Notes under the pieces: model-generated
What the model was told of the DNA's origin: nothing
Database searches by the model: none
What the model saw: the letters and a program-made list of their open reading frames with translations, nothing else
Source: Paraclostridium benzoelyticum
GTDB taxonomy: Bacteria > Bacillota > Clostridia > Peptostreptococcales > Peptostreptococcaceae
DNA length: 48,950 nt
Direction of reading: 5' to 3'
Assembly (NCBI RefSeq): GCF_001006285.1
Contig: NZ_LBBT01000073.1
Coordinates: 1 to 48,950 of the forward strand
Part shown: positions 25,039 to 33,928 of the stretch, one piece after another
Numbering within the stretch: the stretch's first letter is position 1
How the letters are laid out: each line of letters begins with the position of its first letter
Position numbers and translations under genes: made by a program

Positions 25039-25899
25039 ATGAGCGAATTAGCAGGAAAAGGCTGCGAAATTATAGTTCCTTTTGATGAAAGACAGCCACT
25101 TAAAGATATTGAAAGAAGTATTGTAAAAAGATATAGAAAAAACTTATGGTCTAAGTTTATAAAGGCTATAAGAGCATATAATTTAGTTGAAGAAGGCGAC
25201 AAGATTGCAGTAGCTATATCTGGAGGCAAAGATAGTTTGCTTATGGCAAAGATGTTCCAAGAGTTAAAAAGACATAGTCAAGTAAACTTTGAAGTCGAAT
25301 TTATAGCTATGGACCCTGGATATCATAAAGATATAAGACAATTATTGGTAGATAATTGTGAATACTTAGATATACCTATCCATTTATTTGATTCAAAAAT
25401 ATTTGAAATTGCAGATGAAATAGCAAAAGATTATCCTTGTTATATGTGTGCAAGAATGAGAAGAGGAGCATTATACTCTAAAGCAGAAGAGCTAGGTTGT
25501 AATAAGTTAGCCTTAGGACATCATTATGATGATGTAATAGAAACGACAATGCTTAATTTATTATGCGCAGGTAACTTTAAAACAATGCTTCCAAAGTTAA
25601 AATCTACAAACTTTGATGGAATTGAAATAATAAGACCTTTATACTATATAAGAGAAGAACATATAGTTAGATTTATACAAAATAGTGGTATATGGCCTTT
25701 AAACTGTGCTTGTATGGTAGCGGCTAAAAAGACAGGTAATAAGAGGTATGAAATAAAAGATCTTATTAAAAACTTAGGAGATAACTTCAAAGATGTAGAA
25801 AAATCTATTTTTAAAGCTGCGGAAAATGTAAATATTGATTCAGTTTTAGGATGGCAACAGGATGGAGAAAAACATTCTTTCCTAGAGAGATTTGAGTAG
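25039..25899 (+). CDS. ttcA: TtcA-family tRNA thiolation protein
   Basis: The 286-residue protein is a PP-loop ATPase (SGGKDS, residues 61-66) of the TtcA group. It carries the CxxC pair Cys134/Cys137 (PCYMCARMRRG), which with a third cysteine (Cys223 or Cys225 in LNCACM) holds an iron-sulfur cluster. TtcA makes 2-thiocytidine at position 32 of tRNA. Some clostridial homologues may act on other tRNA sites. GAGGTGA lies just upstream of the ATG. It is monocistronic, and the stop codon lies within its terminator. Confidence 0.85.
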   Translation: MSELAGKGCEIIVPFDERQPLKDIERSIVKRYRKNLWSKFIKAIRAYNLVEEGDKIAVAISGGKDSLLMAKMFQELKRHSQVNFEVEFIAMDPGYHKDIRQLLVDNCEYLDIPIHLFDSKIFEIADEIAKDYPCYMCARMRRGALYSKAEELGCNKLALGHHYDDVIETTMLNLLCAGNFKTMLPKLKSTNFDGIEIIRPLYYIREEHIVRFIQNSGIWPLNCACMVAAKKTGNKRYEIKDLIKNLGDNFKDVEKSIFKAAENVNIDSVLGWQQDGEKHSFLERFE

Positions 25900-25925
25900 G
25901 ATGTACTTAGTACATCCTTTTTCTT
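25898..25925 (+). terminator. intrinsic terminator of ttcA
   Basis: AGGATGTAC pairs with GTACATCCT (loop TTA), followed by TTTTTCTTTT. The stem starts inside the stop codon. Confidence 0.88.
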
Positions 25926-26026
25926 TTAGATTGATATTAGTAAAAATCTATTATAAAATTATATTATGATAAATTTAATTAAGAGGTAAAATATATAGGT
26001 TTTATGCTTTAGAGAGGATGAAGGGG

Positions 26027-27043
26027 ATGAAAAAAATATATATAGATTTTGAGATGAATATGTCAAATTCTAAATATGGAAGAGATATAAATAATGCTGA
26101 TATTATTGCTATTGGAGCTGTAAAGTACGATACATCTACAAAGAACATTTCAAATTTTAAATCGTTAATAAAGCCGGTAAGCGAGATTGATATATATCCT
26201 CACATAGAAGAACTTACTAAAATAACCAATGAAGAAATTGCTAATGCCCCTACTTATGAAGAGGTAATGAGAGATTTTAAAAGATGGTTAGGTGAGTTTT
26301 CGAAAATAGAAGGTATTTATACTTTTGGAAATCTAGATTTAACATGTTTTGCAAATACAGATCGAAGAAGTTCTAAAAAAAATAACCATCCAAGGTTTGT
26401 TAATAATATAAAAGATTTATTTATTGACATAAAAAAAGAATACTTAAATAAAGGTATTAGATGTATAAATTATATATCTTTAAAGAATTTACTTGAATAT
26501 TCAAACGTTGAATTTGACGGAGAAGCACATGATCCTTTAGCAGATGCATACAATTTGCTTATATTAGATATGACATTATCTAATAAAAAATGTATAAGAG
26601 AGTTATTAATTATAAAAGATTTAATAAAAAACCCTTTTATCGAAATTAATACAAATTTAGAATTTGTGTTTGAAGCTTATAAAGATAGCGTGCATACTAA
26701 TAAAGAAAATGTAAATTTAGATGCCATCTCTATAGAGATTTTAAAAACTTTAAAACTATATATAAAGTCTATAATTGATTTAGATATATATAATATAGAG
26801 TATATAAAAGATGTGAGTAAAAAGTTATTTACATTTAATAGTCTTATTGATATAAAAGGGGGATATTTTTATCTTTTAGAAAATGTGTATTTAGACATGA
26901 TGGAACTAATGGAGGATTTATCCTACTATAAGTTAAGTCAAGAGCAATATAAACAAGAATTGACTCAAATATTAGAATTATTTGAACAAGATCTAGAAGA
27001 AGAAAATTTAAATTTAGGAGAAGTTTTACAAGCCAGCTACTAA
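26027..27043 (+). CDS. DEDDh 3'-5' exonuclease domain protein
   Basis: Residues 1-180 form an RNase T/DnaQ-type exonuclease domain: IYIDFEMN supplies Asp7 and Glu9, YTFGNLDL the third acid, and EAHDPLADAYNL the His/Asp pair. Residues 180-338 are a helical, acidic tail that I do not recognise. GAGAGG at 26012-26017 touches ATG 26018 but is 9 nt from ATG 26027, so the latter is the likely start (338 residues). Substrate unknown. A terminator overlaps the stop codon. Confidence 0.85.
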   Translation: MKKIYIDFEMNMSNSKYGRDINNADIIAIGAVKYDTSTKNISNFKSLIKPVSEIDIYPHIEELTKITNEEIANAPTYEEVMRDFKRWLGEFSKIEGIYTFGNLDLTCFANTDRRSSKKNNHPRFVNNIKDLFIDIKKEYLNKGIRCINYISLKNLLEYSNVEFDGEAHDPLADAYNLLILDMTLSNKKCIRELLIIKDLIKNPFIEINTNLEFVFEAYKDSVHTNKENVNLDAISIEILKTLKLYIKSIIDLDIYNIEYIKDVSKKLFTFNSLIDIKGGYFYLLENVYLDMMELMEDLSYYKLSQEQYKQELTQILELFEQDLEEENLNLGEVLQASY

Positions 27044-27072
27044 GCGTATTCTAGCCGTAGTTGGTTTGTTTT
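27033..27072 (+). terminator. terminator of the exonuclease gene
   Basis: CCAGCTAC (27033-27040) pairs with GTAGTTGG (27057-27064) with one wobble, followed by TTTGTTTTTA. The left arm is coding sequence just before the stop codon. Confidence 0.6.
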
Positions 27073-27195
27073 TATGTGTATAAAAAATATTATATATAAT
27101 GGGAATATTTTGAAAATTATTGCTAAATACTTGGTTTTTGAATTATAATATAAGAAAAGGTTAGTATTTTTTAGACAAAAGAGGGGGCTTTAAAA

Positions 27196-28209
27196 ATGGA
27201 AGTTATAAAAGGAACACTATTATTACTAGCGGTACTGACCGCATTTTCAGTATTTAGTTACAAGGCACCACATGGTATGAAAGCTATGGGAGCATTGGCT
27301 AGTGCAGCCTGTGCTACATTCTTGGTGGAAGCTATACAGTTTTCATTACTAGGAAATACTCTTGGAATTCCGTTTCTTAGTGAACTAGGATCAATAAATG
27401 GAGGGCTAGGAGGTTTAGTGGCAGCTTCATTAGTTATGTTAGCACTAGGCGTTTCTCCGGTATACTCAATGTTACTAGGAATAACTTGTTCAGGATTAGG
27501 AATACTACCAGGATTTATAGCTGGATATTTAATGTCATTTGCAGTTAAATATTTAGAAGAAAAAGTTCCTCCAGGACTTGATTTATTAGTTATGGTAATT
27601 GTAATGGCACCAATAACTAGATTAATAGGTGTATCTTTAGAACCTGTAGTAAATAGCACATTATTGACAATAGGAGAAGTAATAGCAGGGTCTACAGATT
27701 CAAGTCCAATAGTAATGGGATTAATAATAGGAGGATTCTTCACATTGATATCAACATCTCCATTAAGTTCTATGGCACTTACTGCTATGCTAGGTTTAAC
27801 AGGAGTACCTATGGCTATAGCATCATTACCTGTATCAGCAACATCTTTTGCAAATTACATATTATTTAAAAAATTAAAATTTGGAGATACAAGAGATACT
27901 ATATCTGTTGTAATTGAGCCACTAACACAGGCAGATATAATATCAGCAAATCCAATACCTATATATGTAACAAATTTTATAAGTGGAGCAATTGGAGGAG
28001 TCGTAGTTTCATCTATGGGGCTTATAAATAATGCACCAGGTACAGCTGCGCCATCTGCAGGACTTCCAGTTATGTTTGCTTTTAACCCAGCGAAAGAAGT
28101 TTTAATATGTATGGCTATATGTGCTGTAATAAGTTCTATTGTAGGATTTGCAGCAAGTTATATTTTTAGAAATCATAAGGTAGTTACAGCTGCAGAAATT
28201 AGAGGATAA
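27196..28209 (+). CDS. PTS sugar transporter subunit IIC-like membrane protein
   Basis: The 337-residue protein is almost entirely hydrophobic, with about nine or ten helices. It resembles the stand-alone PTS EIIC type 2 family (GLGGLVAASLVMLALGVSPVYSMLLGI; NNAPGTAAPSAGLPVMFAF). No IIA or IIB component is nearby, so it may depend on subunits elsewhere or transport without phosphorylation. It has a strong AGAGGGGGC ribosome site and its own long terminator. Substrate unknown. Confidence 0.8.
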   Translation: MEVIKGTLLLLAVLTAFSVFSYKAPHGMKAMGALASAACATFLVEAIQFSLLGNTLGIPFLSELGSINGGLGGLVAASLVMLALGVSPVYSMLLGITCSGLGILPGFIAGYLMSFAVKYLEEKVPPGLDLLVMVIVMAPITRLIGVSLEPVVNSTLLTIGEVIAGSTDSSPIVMGLIIGGFFTLISTSPLSSMALTAMLGLTGVPMAIASLPVSATSFANYILFKKLKFGDTRDTISVVIEPLTQADIISANPIPIYVTNFISGAIGGVVVSSMGLINNAPGTAAPSAGLPVMFAFNPAKEVLICMAICAVISSIVGFAASYIFRNHKVVTAAEIRG

Positions 28210-28239
28210 ATTTTATATAAACTAAATTAAGAATATATG

Positions 28240-28312
28240 GACTGTTTTGCAGTGAATTTATGTAAGTTTAATACATATTGCTTACAATTTTACTGCAAAA
28301 CAGTCTTTTTTA
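28240..28312 (+). terminator. long hairpin terminator of the IIC gene
   Basis: GACTGTTTTGCAGT (28240-28253) pairs perfectly with ACTGCAAAACAGTC (28292-28305). The pairing continues imperfectly inward (GTAAG with CTTAC), and TTTTTTAT follows. The remaining 110 nt before the next gene is AT-rich and shows only a ribosome site. Confidence 0.88.
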
Positions 28313-28426
28313 TGTTTTAGAAAATTATACTAAATAAAAAACATTATCTCCTGTCGTATAAATAAAATCATTTTTTTGGACTTGTATATATAAACTTATA
28401 TTATAAGAATATAAGGAGGACTATAT

Positions 28427-29593
28427 ATGGAAGGTATAAAAAGTTATTTTGAAATGGTATTTGTTATATTTATTACTTTATCAATGGCATTTATGGGAAT
28501 TAAGTTATTACTATTTATTTTAGAAATTAGAAAGAATAAACACATAAAAAGCAAAAATGGATATAATGAAAAAACAAATAATTTAAGAGGTGGGTATAGA
28601 GGTATTAAAAGAAATCAAATTGAGGATAGTGATAACTTAGTTAAAAGTACCAAAATAAGTAATAAAGATGATAAATATGAAATTTTAAAATATGATAATG
28701 GAGATACATATAAAGGTGAATTGGTGGACGGAAAAAGAAGTGGATTTGGAATTTGCATTTTTGCAAATAAAGATAGATATGAAGGCTTATGGAAAGAAGA
28801 TTTGATGCATAGTATAGGGAAGTATATTTATAGCGATGGATCTGTTTATAGTGGGGATTTTAAATTTGGAGTTATAGAGGGTATAGGAATGTACATCTTT
28901 GCAAATAAGGATATTTACAAAGGTGAGTTTAGAAGTGGGAAAAGAGAAGGAAAAGGGCTTATTATATATAACAATGGAGATAAGTTTTCAGGAACTTTTA
29001 ATGATGGATTAAGAGAGGGAAAAGGAAAGTATGTGTGTAATAATGGAGGAGTATTTGAAGGTGAATATAAAGAAGACAAATTAAATGGAAAAGGAACCTA
29101 CTCATATGCTGATGGAAGTAAATATGTAGGTGAATTTAAAAATAATGTATATCATGGGAAAGGTGTATATACTAATGAATCTGGAGATATATATGAAGGC
29201 GAATTTAAATATGGATATAAAAAAGGATATGGAATATTAAAGTATAGAAATGGAGAAAGTTATAAAGGTTATTTTAAAGATGACCAATTTGATGAAAAAG
29301 GATTGTACATATATAAAGATAATTCAGTTTATGAAGGTGAATATACAAATGGAAAAAAATCTGGAGTAGGAACTTATACATGTGAAATTTATAGGTACAT
29401 AGGAGAATGGGAAGATGATAAGAAAAGTGGAATAGGAACATATTATTTATTAAATGGAACAAAGGTTGAAGTTTGTATAAAAGATGAAATAATAATCAAA
29501 GGAGAGCTAATAAGAGAGAGTAAAGAAAATAAAGAGATAAAAAATATAGATATAAGCAAAAATGAAAAAGAGGTAATAAAAACATTTAAGTAG
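28427..29593 (+). CDS. membrane-anchored MORN-repeat protein
   Basis: The 388-residue protein has one N-terminal helix (residues about 9-32), a basic, polar linker, then about eleven MORN repeats from residue 88 to 350 (pattern Y-x-G-x-x-x-x-G-x-x-x-G-x-G). Examples are NGDTYKGELVDGKRSGFGI and GSKYVGEFKNNVYHGKGVYT. The tail is charged (ESKENKEIKNIDISKNEKEV). MORN sheets bind lipids or proteins, and in bacteria sometimes carry enzymes, but none is fused here. The repeat face probably lies in the cytoplasm. Function unknown. AAGGAGG precedes the ATG. Confidence 0.9.
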   Translation: MEGIKSYFEMVFVIFITLSMAFMGIKLLLFILEIRKNKHIKSKNGYNEKTNNLRGGYRGIKRNQIEDSDNLVKSTKISNKDDKYEILKYDNGDTYKGELVDGKRSGFGICIFANKDRYEGLWKEDLMHSIGKYIYSDGSVYSGDFKFGVIEGIGMYIFANKDIYKGEFRSGKREGKGLIIYNNGDKFSGTFNDGLREGKGKYVCNNGGVFEGEYKEDKLNGKGTYSYADGSKYVGEFKNNVYHGKGVYTNESGDIYEGEFKYGYKKGYGILKYRNGESYKGYFKDDQFDEKGLYIYKDNSVYEGEYTNGKKSGVGTYTCEIYRYIGEWEDDKKSGIGTYYLLNGTKVEVCIKDEIIIKGELIRESKENKEIKNIDISKNEKEVIKTFK

Positions 29594-29674
29594 TTACAAT
29601 AAGGCTACAAAGCATATACTATAATTACAAAGGCAATTAAAATAGGGTATAGTATACTTAAGGAGGGAGATTTA

Positions 29675-30100
29675 ATGTTTTTAATATGGATTATAATAGG
29701 GATAGTATTACTTATAATTGAAGCTGTTACAGTAAGCTTTCTATCTATATTTTTCGCCATAGGCTGCCTTATAGCAGGGTTAGCATCATTTATAATACCT
29801 TCTTGGGGTGCGCAAATCGTAATAATGTGTATTGTTTCAGGTATAGGAATTATATTTGGTAGAAGTGTACTTCAGAGATACTTTGAGGTAAATAAAGAAA
29901 TAAAACCATCTACCATAGATGCTTTAATAGGAAAAACTGGTGTAGTAGTAAAAGATATTAGCTCAGAAGAGCCTGGATTAGTAAAATTAAATGGAGAAGT
30001 TTGGAGTGCAACATCAGTTAATTCAATAGAAATACCTAAAAATGCCAATGTAGTTGTTGAAAAAATAGATGGGGTAAAATTAATTGTAAAAATTGCATAA
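29675..30100 (+). CDS. NfeD-family membrane protein
   Basis: The 141-residue short NfeD protein has two or three N-terminal helices (residues 3-25, 28-44 and 48-64), then an OB-fold domain at 75-141 (DALIGKTGVVVKDI; VKLNGEVWSATS; VVVEKIDGVKLIVKI). NfeD proteins partner the SPFH protein encoded next, and the two usually organise membrane domains. The neighbour starts 13 nt on, so this is an operon. Confidence 0.92.
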   Translation: MFLIWIIIGIVLLIIEAVTVSFLSIFFAIGCLIAGLASFIIPSWGAQIVIMCIVSGIGIIFGRSVLQRYFEVNKEIKPSTIDALIGKTGVVVKDISSEEPGLVKLNGEVWSATSVNSIEIPKNANVVVEKIDGVKLIVKIA

Positions 30101-30113
30101 GGGAGGGTTTTAA

Positions 30114-31052
30114 ATGTTTGCATCAATATTCTTTACAGTTTTAATAGTATTAGTTATAGTTTTAGCTTTTGCTACTATTAAAATAGTAAAACAATCAGAA
30201 GTTATTATAGTAGAAAGATTAGGAAAATATTGGAAAACAGGTGAATCAGGATTAAATATAGTTATTCCTATATTAGATAGAGTTGTTAAGAAAATAGATC
30301 TTAGAACTCAAGTTATAGATTCACCACCACAACCGGTTATAACTAAAGACAACGTTACAATGTCGATTGATACGGTTGTGTACTATCAAATTACAGATTC
30401 TTTTAAGGCAACTTACGAAATAGCTAATTTAGTTCAAGCTATAAGATATTTGACAACAACTACATTAAGGGATGTAATAGGAACTATGGAACTAGACAGA
30501 ACGCTATCTTCAAGAGATGATGTAAATAATAAACTTAGAATCATACTTGATGAAGCTACTGATAAGTGGGGCGTAAGAGTAGAAAGAGTTGAAATTAAAA
30601 ACATAGATCTTCCAGCGGATATAAAAGAAGCAATGGAAAAACAAATGAGAGCAGAGAGAGAAAAACGTGCAGTTATACTTCAAGCAGAAGGTACAAAACA
30701 AGCTGCTATAACTGAGGCACAAGGGCTTAAAGAGTCTCAAATATTAAAGGCAGAAGGAGAAAAGCAAACTGCTATACTTCATGCAGAAGCTAAGAGAGAA
30801 TCTCAAGTTAGAATTGCAGAAGGGGAAGCAGAAGCAATCAATAAAATTGCAGAAGCAGAAGCAAATAGAGTTAGAATGGTATATGAAGCTCTTAAAAATG
30901 CTAATGTTGATGAGGCGATGTTATCTGTTAAATATGTAGAAGCATTAAGCGAAATGGCTAAAGGTGAAAATAAAGTCTTTATTCCGTATGAATCACAAGG
31001 GTTACTTGGAAGCATAGGAGCTATAAAAGAACTAATAGCTGATAAAAAGTAA
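30114..31052 (+). CDS. SPFH/band 7 (stomatin-like, QmcA type) protein
   Basis: The 312-residue protein has an N-terminal membrane helix (residues 3-22), the SPFH domain (VKQSEVIIVERLGKYWKTGE; DVIGTMELDRTLSSRD), and a long alanine/glutamate-rich coiled coil (about 185-260) that drives oligomerisation. Stomatin-like proteins form large membrane rings that regulate proteases or membrane order. The NfeD gene upstream is the standard partner. Confidence 0.94.
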   Translation: MFASIFFTVLIVLVIVLAFATIKIVKQSEVIIVERLGKYWKTGESGLNIVIPILDRVVKKIDLRTQVIDSPPQPVITKDNVTMSIDTVVYYQITDSFKATYEIANLVQAIRYLTTTTLRDVIGTMELDRTLSSRDDVNNKLRIILDEATDKWGVRVERVEIKNIDLPADIKEAMEKQMRAEREKRAVILQAEGTKQAAITEAQGLKESQILKAEGEKQTAILHAEAKRESQVRIAEGEAEAINKIAEAEANRVRMVYEALKNANVDEAMLSVKYVEALSEMAKGENKVFIPYESQGLLGSIGAIKELIADKK

Positions 31053-31064
31053 ATTTAAAGAATA

Positions 31065-31100
31065 AAAATGTCTTAAGGATTAAACCTTAGGACATTTTTT
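31065..31100 (+). terminator. intrinsic terminator of the nfeD/SPFH operon
   Basis: AAAATGTCTTAAGG pairs with CCTTAGGACATTTT (14 bp, one wobble), with a 6-nt loop, followed by T. Confidence 0.9.
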
Positions 31101-31169
31101 ACGATTATCACAATATAACTTTAAATTGTATATAATTCAGTATGAATGTTATCAAAGGAGTTGTATTAG

Positions 31170-32075
31170 ATGAGCAAAATGAGATTGCTTCCATACAAAG
31201 TAAATGAAGTTAGTAGAGAGACCAAAATAGTTTCCTATGGTGTAAAAATGATTAGAGCTGATAAATTTTGGGCTAAATCAAACCGTGGAAAAGGAATCAC
31301 GGTAGCTATTATAGATACAGGTTGTGATGTTGAGCACAAAGCATTAAAAAATAATATAGTACACACACGAAACTTTACAAAAGATGATAACTCAAATAAA
31401 GATATAGCCAATGATTATGTAGGGCATGGAACCCATGTTGCCGGAATTGTGCTTAGTGTTGCGCCTGAATGTAGCCTTATGATTTTAAAGGCGTTAAATG
31501 GAGACGGAGAAGGAGAGTATAAGTGGATAATAAATGCTATTAATTATGCTATAACCAAGAAGGTAGATATTATAAGTATGTCATTAGGTGGATATACTGA
31601 CGATGAGAATCTTCACAAAGCTATAAGGAAAGCTTCAAGTAATAATATATTAGTGGTCTGTGCAGCAGGAAATGATGGAGATAATAAATCTTCTACAAAT
31701 GAATATTCTTATCCAGCTGCATATGGTGAGGTTATTTCAGTTGGAGCTGTAGATGAGAATGCCAAACCTGCATATTTTTCAAATAGTAATAATTTTTTAG
31801 ATGTAATGGCTCCAGGAGTGGGTATTTTATCTACTTATAAAAATAATACGTATGCAATTTTAGATGGAACAAGTATGGCAGCCCCTCATGTTAGTGGAGC
31901 ACTAGCTCTTATAAAGAATTATTCAGATGTAGCGTTTGAAAGAGATCTAAGCGAGTCAGAAATATATGCACAACTTATTAAGTTTACTTTAGACTTAAGT
32001 TATGATAAAAAGGTTCAAGGAAATGGATTAGTATTTTTAGAAAGCCCTAAAATTCCTAAAAAAGGATTTAAATAA
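31170..32075 (+). CDS. intracellular subtilisin-like serine protease
   Basis: The 301-residue S8 protease has catalytic Asp49 (VAIIDTGCD), His86 (GHGTHVAG) and Ser235 (GTSMAAPH), with Asn168 in the oxyanion hole. There is no signal peptide. The short N-terminal stretch LLPYKV corresponds to the LIPY prosegment motif that keeps intracellular subtilisins inactive until it is removed. Cytoplasmic protein turnover, perhaps during sporulation, is inferred from that class. AAAGGAG precedes the ATG. Confidence 0.93.
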   Translation: MSKMRLLPYKVNEVSRETKIVSYGVKMIRADKFWAKSNRGKGITVAIIDTGCDVEHKALKNNIVHTRNFTKDDNSNKDIANDYVGHGTHVAGIVLSVAPECSLMILKALNGDGEGEYKWIINAINYAITKKVDIISMSLGGYTDDENLHKAIRKASSNNILVVCAAGNDGDNKSSTNEYSYPAAYGEVISVGAVDENAKPAYFSNSNNFLDVMAPGVGILSTYKNNTYAILDGTSMAAPHVSGALALIKNYSDVAFERDLSESEIYAQLIKFTLDLSYDKKVQGNGLVFLESPKIPKKGFK

Positions 32076-32171
32076 ATATTAAAACTAATTTTGTTATTGC
32101 TTTTCTTTTTTAATATATACTAAAATTTGATATAATTATAGATATAATTTTATGAAGGTGAGAGGTTTTAT

Positions 32172-32675
32172 ATGAAAAAAGAATTTATCGTAGTAGATTT
32201 AGAAACTACTGGTTTAGACCCATACAAAGGTTGTGAGATTATAGAGATTGGTGTAACTGAGATTGTAGATAATAAAATAGGTAGAAATTATTCGAGATTA
32301 ATAAAACCTAAGGGAATAATTCCTACATTTATAAGTGATATAACGAACATAAGTAATGAAATGGTAGAAAATGAAAAAAGCTTAGAAGAAGTTTTACCTA
32401 AGTTCAGAGATTATGTAGGTGAAAAAACAATAATTGCACATAACGCTAAATTTGATTTAAAGTTCTTGAATTTTTATTTAGACAAAATGGGTCTAGAGCC
32501 TATTAATAATCATATATGTACTTTAGAACTTTTAAAGCAGAACAAAGAATATAAAGGGAAAAATAAAAAATTAGAAACTGCGTGTGAGTACTATAATATA
32601 GAAAATAAAAATGCACATAGAGCAGATAGTGATACACTAGCTACTGCAAAATTATTTCTTGAACTAAATAAGTAA
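32172..32675 (+). CDS. DnaQ/PolC-epsilon-like DEDDh exonuclease
   Basis: The 167-residue protein is a complete single-domain exonuclease: VVDLETTG (Asp9, Glu11), IIAHNAKFDLKFL, and NAHRADSDTLAT with the His and final Asp. It resembles stand-alone proofreading-type exonucleases of Firmicutes. It could trim DNA or RNA 3' ends; the substrate is unknown. It is a different subfamily from the exonuclease at 26027-27043. Confidence 0.92.
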   Translation: MKKEFIVVDLETTGLDPYKGCEIIEIGVTEIVDNKIGRNYSRLIKPKGIIPTFISDITNISNEMVENEKSLEEVLPKFRDYVGEKTIIAHNAKFDLKFLNFYLDKMGLEPINNHICTLELLKQNKEYKGKNKKLETACEYYNIENKNAHRADSDTLATAKLFLELNK

Positions 32676-32678
32676 CAA

Positions 32679-32719
32679 AAAAACCTTATGCTTACTAAAA
32701 TAAGTATAAGGGTTTTTTA
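32679..32719 (+). terminator. terminator of the exonuclease gene
   Basis: AAAAACCTTATGCTTA (32679-32694) pairs with TAAGTATAAGGGTTTTTT (32701-32718) with minor mismatches, ending in T6. Confidence 0.8.
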
Positions 32720-32815
32720 AGTATACAAAATTGAATTTGCTTTTTTAGTGTTTATTTATACTTAAAAATCATAGTATATATAAGTCATAAAAATGCAGAG
32801 TTAGGAGTGACAGTA

Positions 32816-32869
32816 ATGGGGGTTATGATAGGAGTGTTTTTAGGTGGTGATACTATATTATGGATATAA
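32816..32869 (+). CDS. possible 17-residue leader peptide overlapping the kinase start
   Basis: ATG 32816 lies 6 nt after AGGAGTGA. It reads MGVMIGVFLGGDTILWI and stops at 32867-32869, ten bases into the kinase gene. The peptide is hydrophobic. The overlap suggests that kinase translation is coupled to it. The kinase itself has only a modest ribosome site (GGTGGTGA) within this frame. Short frames arise by chance, so it is tentative. Confidence 0.35.
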   Translation: MGVMIGVFLGGDTILWI

Positions 32870-33921
32870 TTACTAATATAGACTTAAAAATAATAAAACC
32901 TTTAAAATCAGAAGGGGTTAATTCAAAGTTATATTTAGTTGAAGATAGTCAAATGGGGAGACAATTCATATTAAAGAAAATAAAAAAATCATCTTTTAAA
33001 AATCCAGAAAAATGTTTCGAAGAACCAAAAAAAATATGTAAAGCAAACCATCCAAATATAATAAAAATAAATCATGTATCATACGATGATGAAAATATAT
33101 ATATAACAATGCCTTATTATAAAAATGGATCATTATATCATTTATTAGAAACAAGAAATTTGACCATAAGAGAAATAAAAAACTATGCTTTAGATTTTTT
33201 ATATGCTGTTGAGTATATACACAATATAGGAATTGCGCATTGTGATATAAAACCAAATAATATACTTATAAGTAATGAAAATAAAGCTGTATTAACTGAT
33301 TTTGGTTCAGCTGTATATTTGAATAAAAATGGAGTTGGTAAATTAAGAAATGTTTACTATAAACATATAGCTCCAGAACAATGTAAGAGTACTGTTATAG
33401 ATAGGAAAGTTGATATATATCAAATAGGTACAACTTTGTATAGGATGTGTAATGGGAACTTAGAATATAATAATCAATTAAAAAAATATAAAGATATAAA
33501 CATGGTTAAAGTAGCATCAGCATGTGGTAAATTCCCTAAAAGAAATAAATATTTACCTCATATACCTAAAGACATGATAAACATAATTGAAAAATGTATA
33601 AATGTAAGTCCAGAAAATAGATATGAAAATGTATCAGAGATAATTAAAGATATCAAATGTATAAATGAAAACTTGGATTGGAAATACGAATGTAGTGATG
33701 AAAATCATTATTTTACAAGAAAAAACAATGATAATACTACTATACAAATTATAGTTAGTGAGGATTCAGGTTATTGGAATATAAAAACTATAAGAGTTAA
33801 TAAGGAAAGTAGAAAATACAATATATATAAAGGTTATTGTTATGAATATATAGATAGGAAAATAGATGCTTTTAAGGAAGTAAACAAAATAATAGCCTTA
33901 CTTTCATACCGATCAAAGTAA
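32860..33921 (+). CDS. soluble Hanks-type Ser/Thr protein kinase with an unknown C-terminal domain
   Basis: Residues 8-270 form a eukaryotic-like kinase: Lys39 (FILKK), HCDIKPNN (127-134, catalytic Asp129), DFGSA (147-151) and HIAPEQ. The glycine loop is degenerate (SEGVNSKLYLV). Unlike the usual clostridial PrkC, there is no membrane helix and there are no PASTA domains. Residues 274-353 are an extra domain (WKYECSDENHYFTRKNN..., ending IDAFKEVNKIIALL) that I do not recognise. The gene stands alone behind a short upstream frame, and its stop codon is inside its terminator. Target proteins unknown. Confidence 0.88.
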   Translation: MDIITNIDLKIIKPLKSEGVNSKLYLVEDSQMGRQFILKKIKKSSFKNPEKCFEEPKKICKANHPNIIKINHVSYDDENIYITMPYYKNGSLYHLLETRNLTIREIKNYALDFLYAVEYIHNIGIAHCDIKPNNILISNENKAVLTDFGSAVYLNKNGVGKLRNVYYKHIAPEQCKSTVIDRKVDIYQIGTTLYRMCNGNLEYNNQLKKYKDINMVKVASACGKFPKRNKYLPHIPKDMINIIEKCINVSPENRYENVSEIIKDIKCINENLDWKYECSDENHYFTRKNNDNTTIQIIVSEDSGYWNIKTIRVNKESRKYNIYKGYCYEYIDRKIDAFKEVNKIIALLSYRSK

Positions 33922-33928
33922 GGCTTTT
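33895..33928 (+). terminator. terminator of the kinase gene, overlapping its 3' end
   Basis: GCCTTACTTT (33895-33904) pairs with AAAGTAAGGC (33915-33924), followed by TTTT. The last codons and the stop are inside the stem. Confidence 0.75.
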
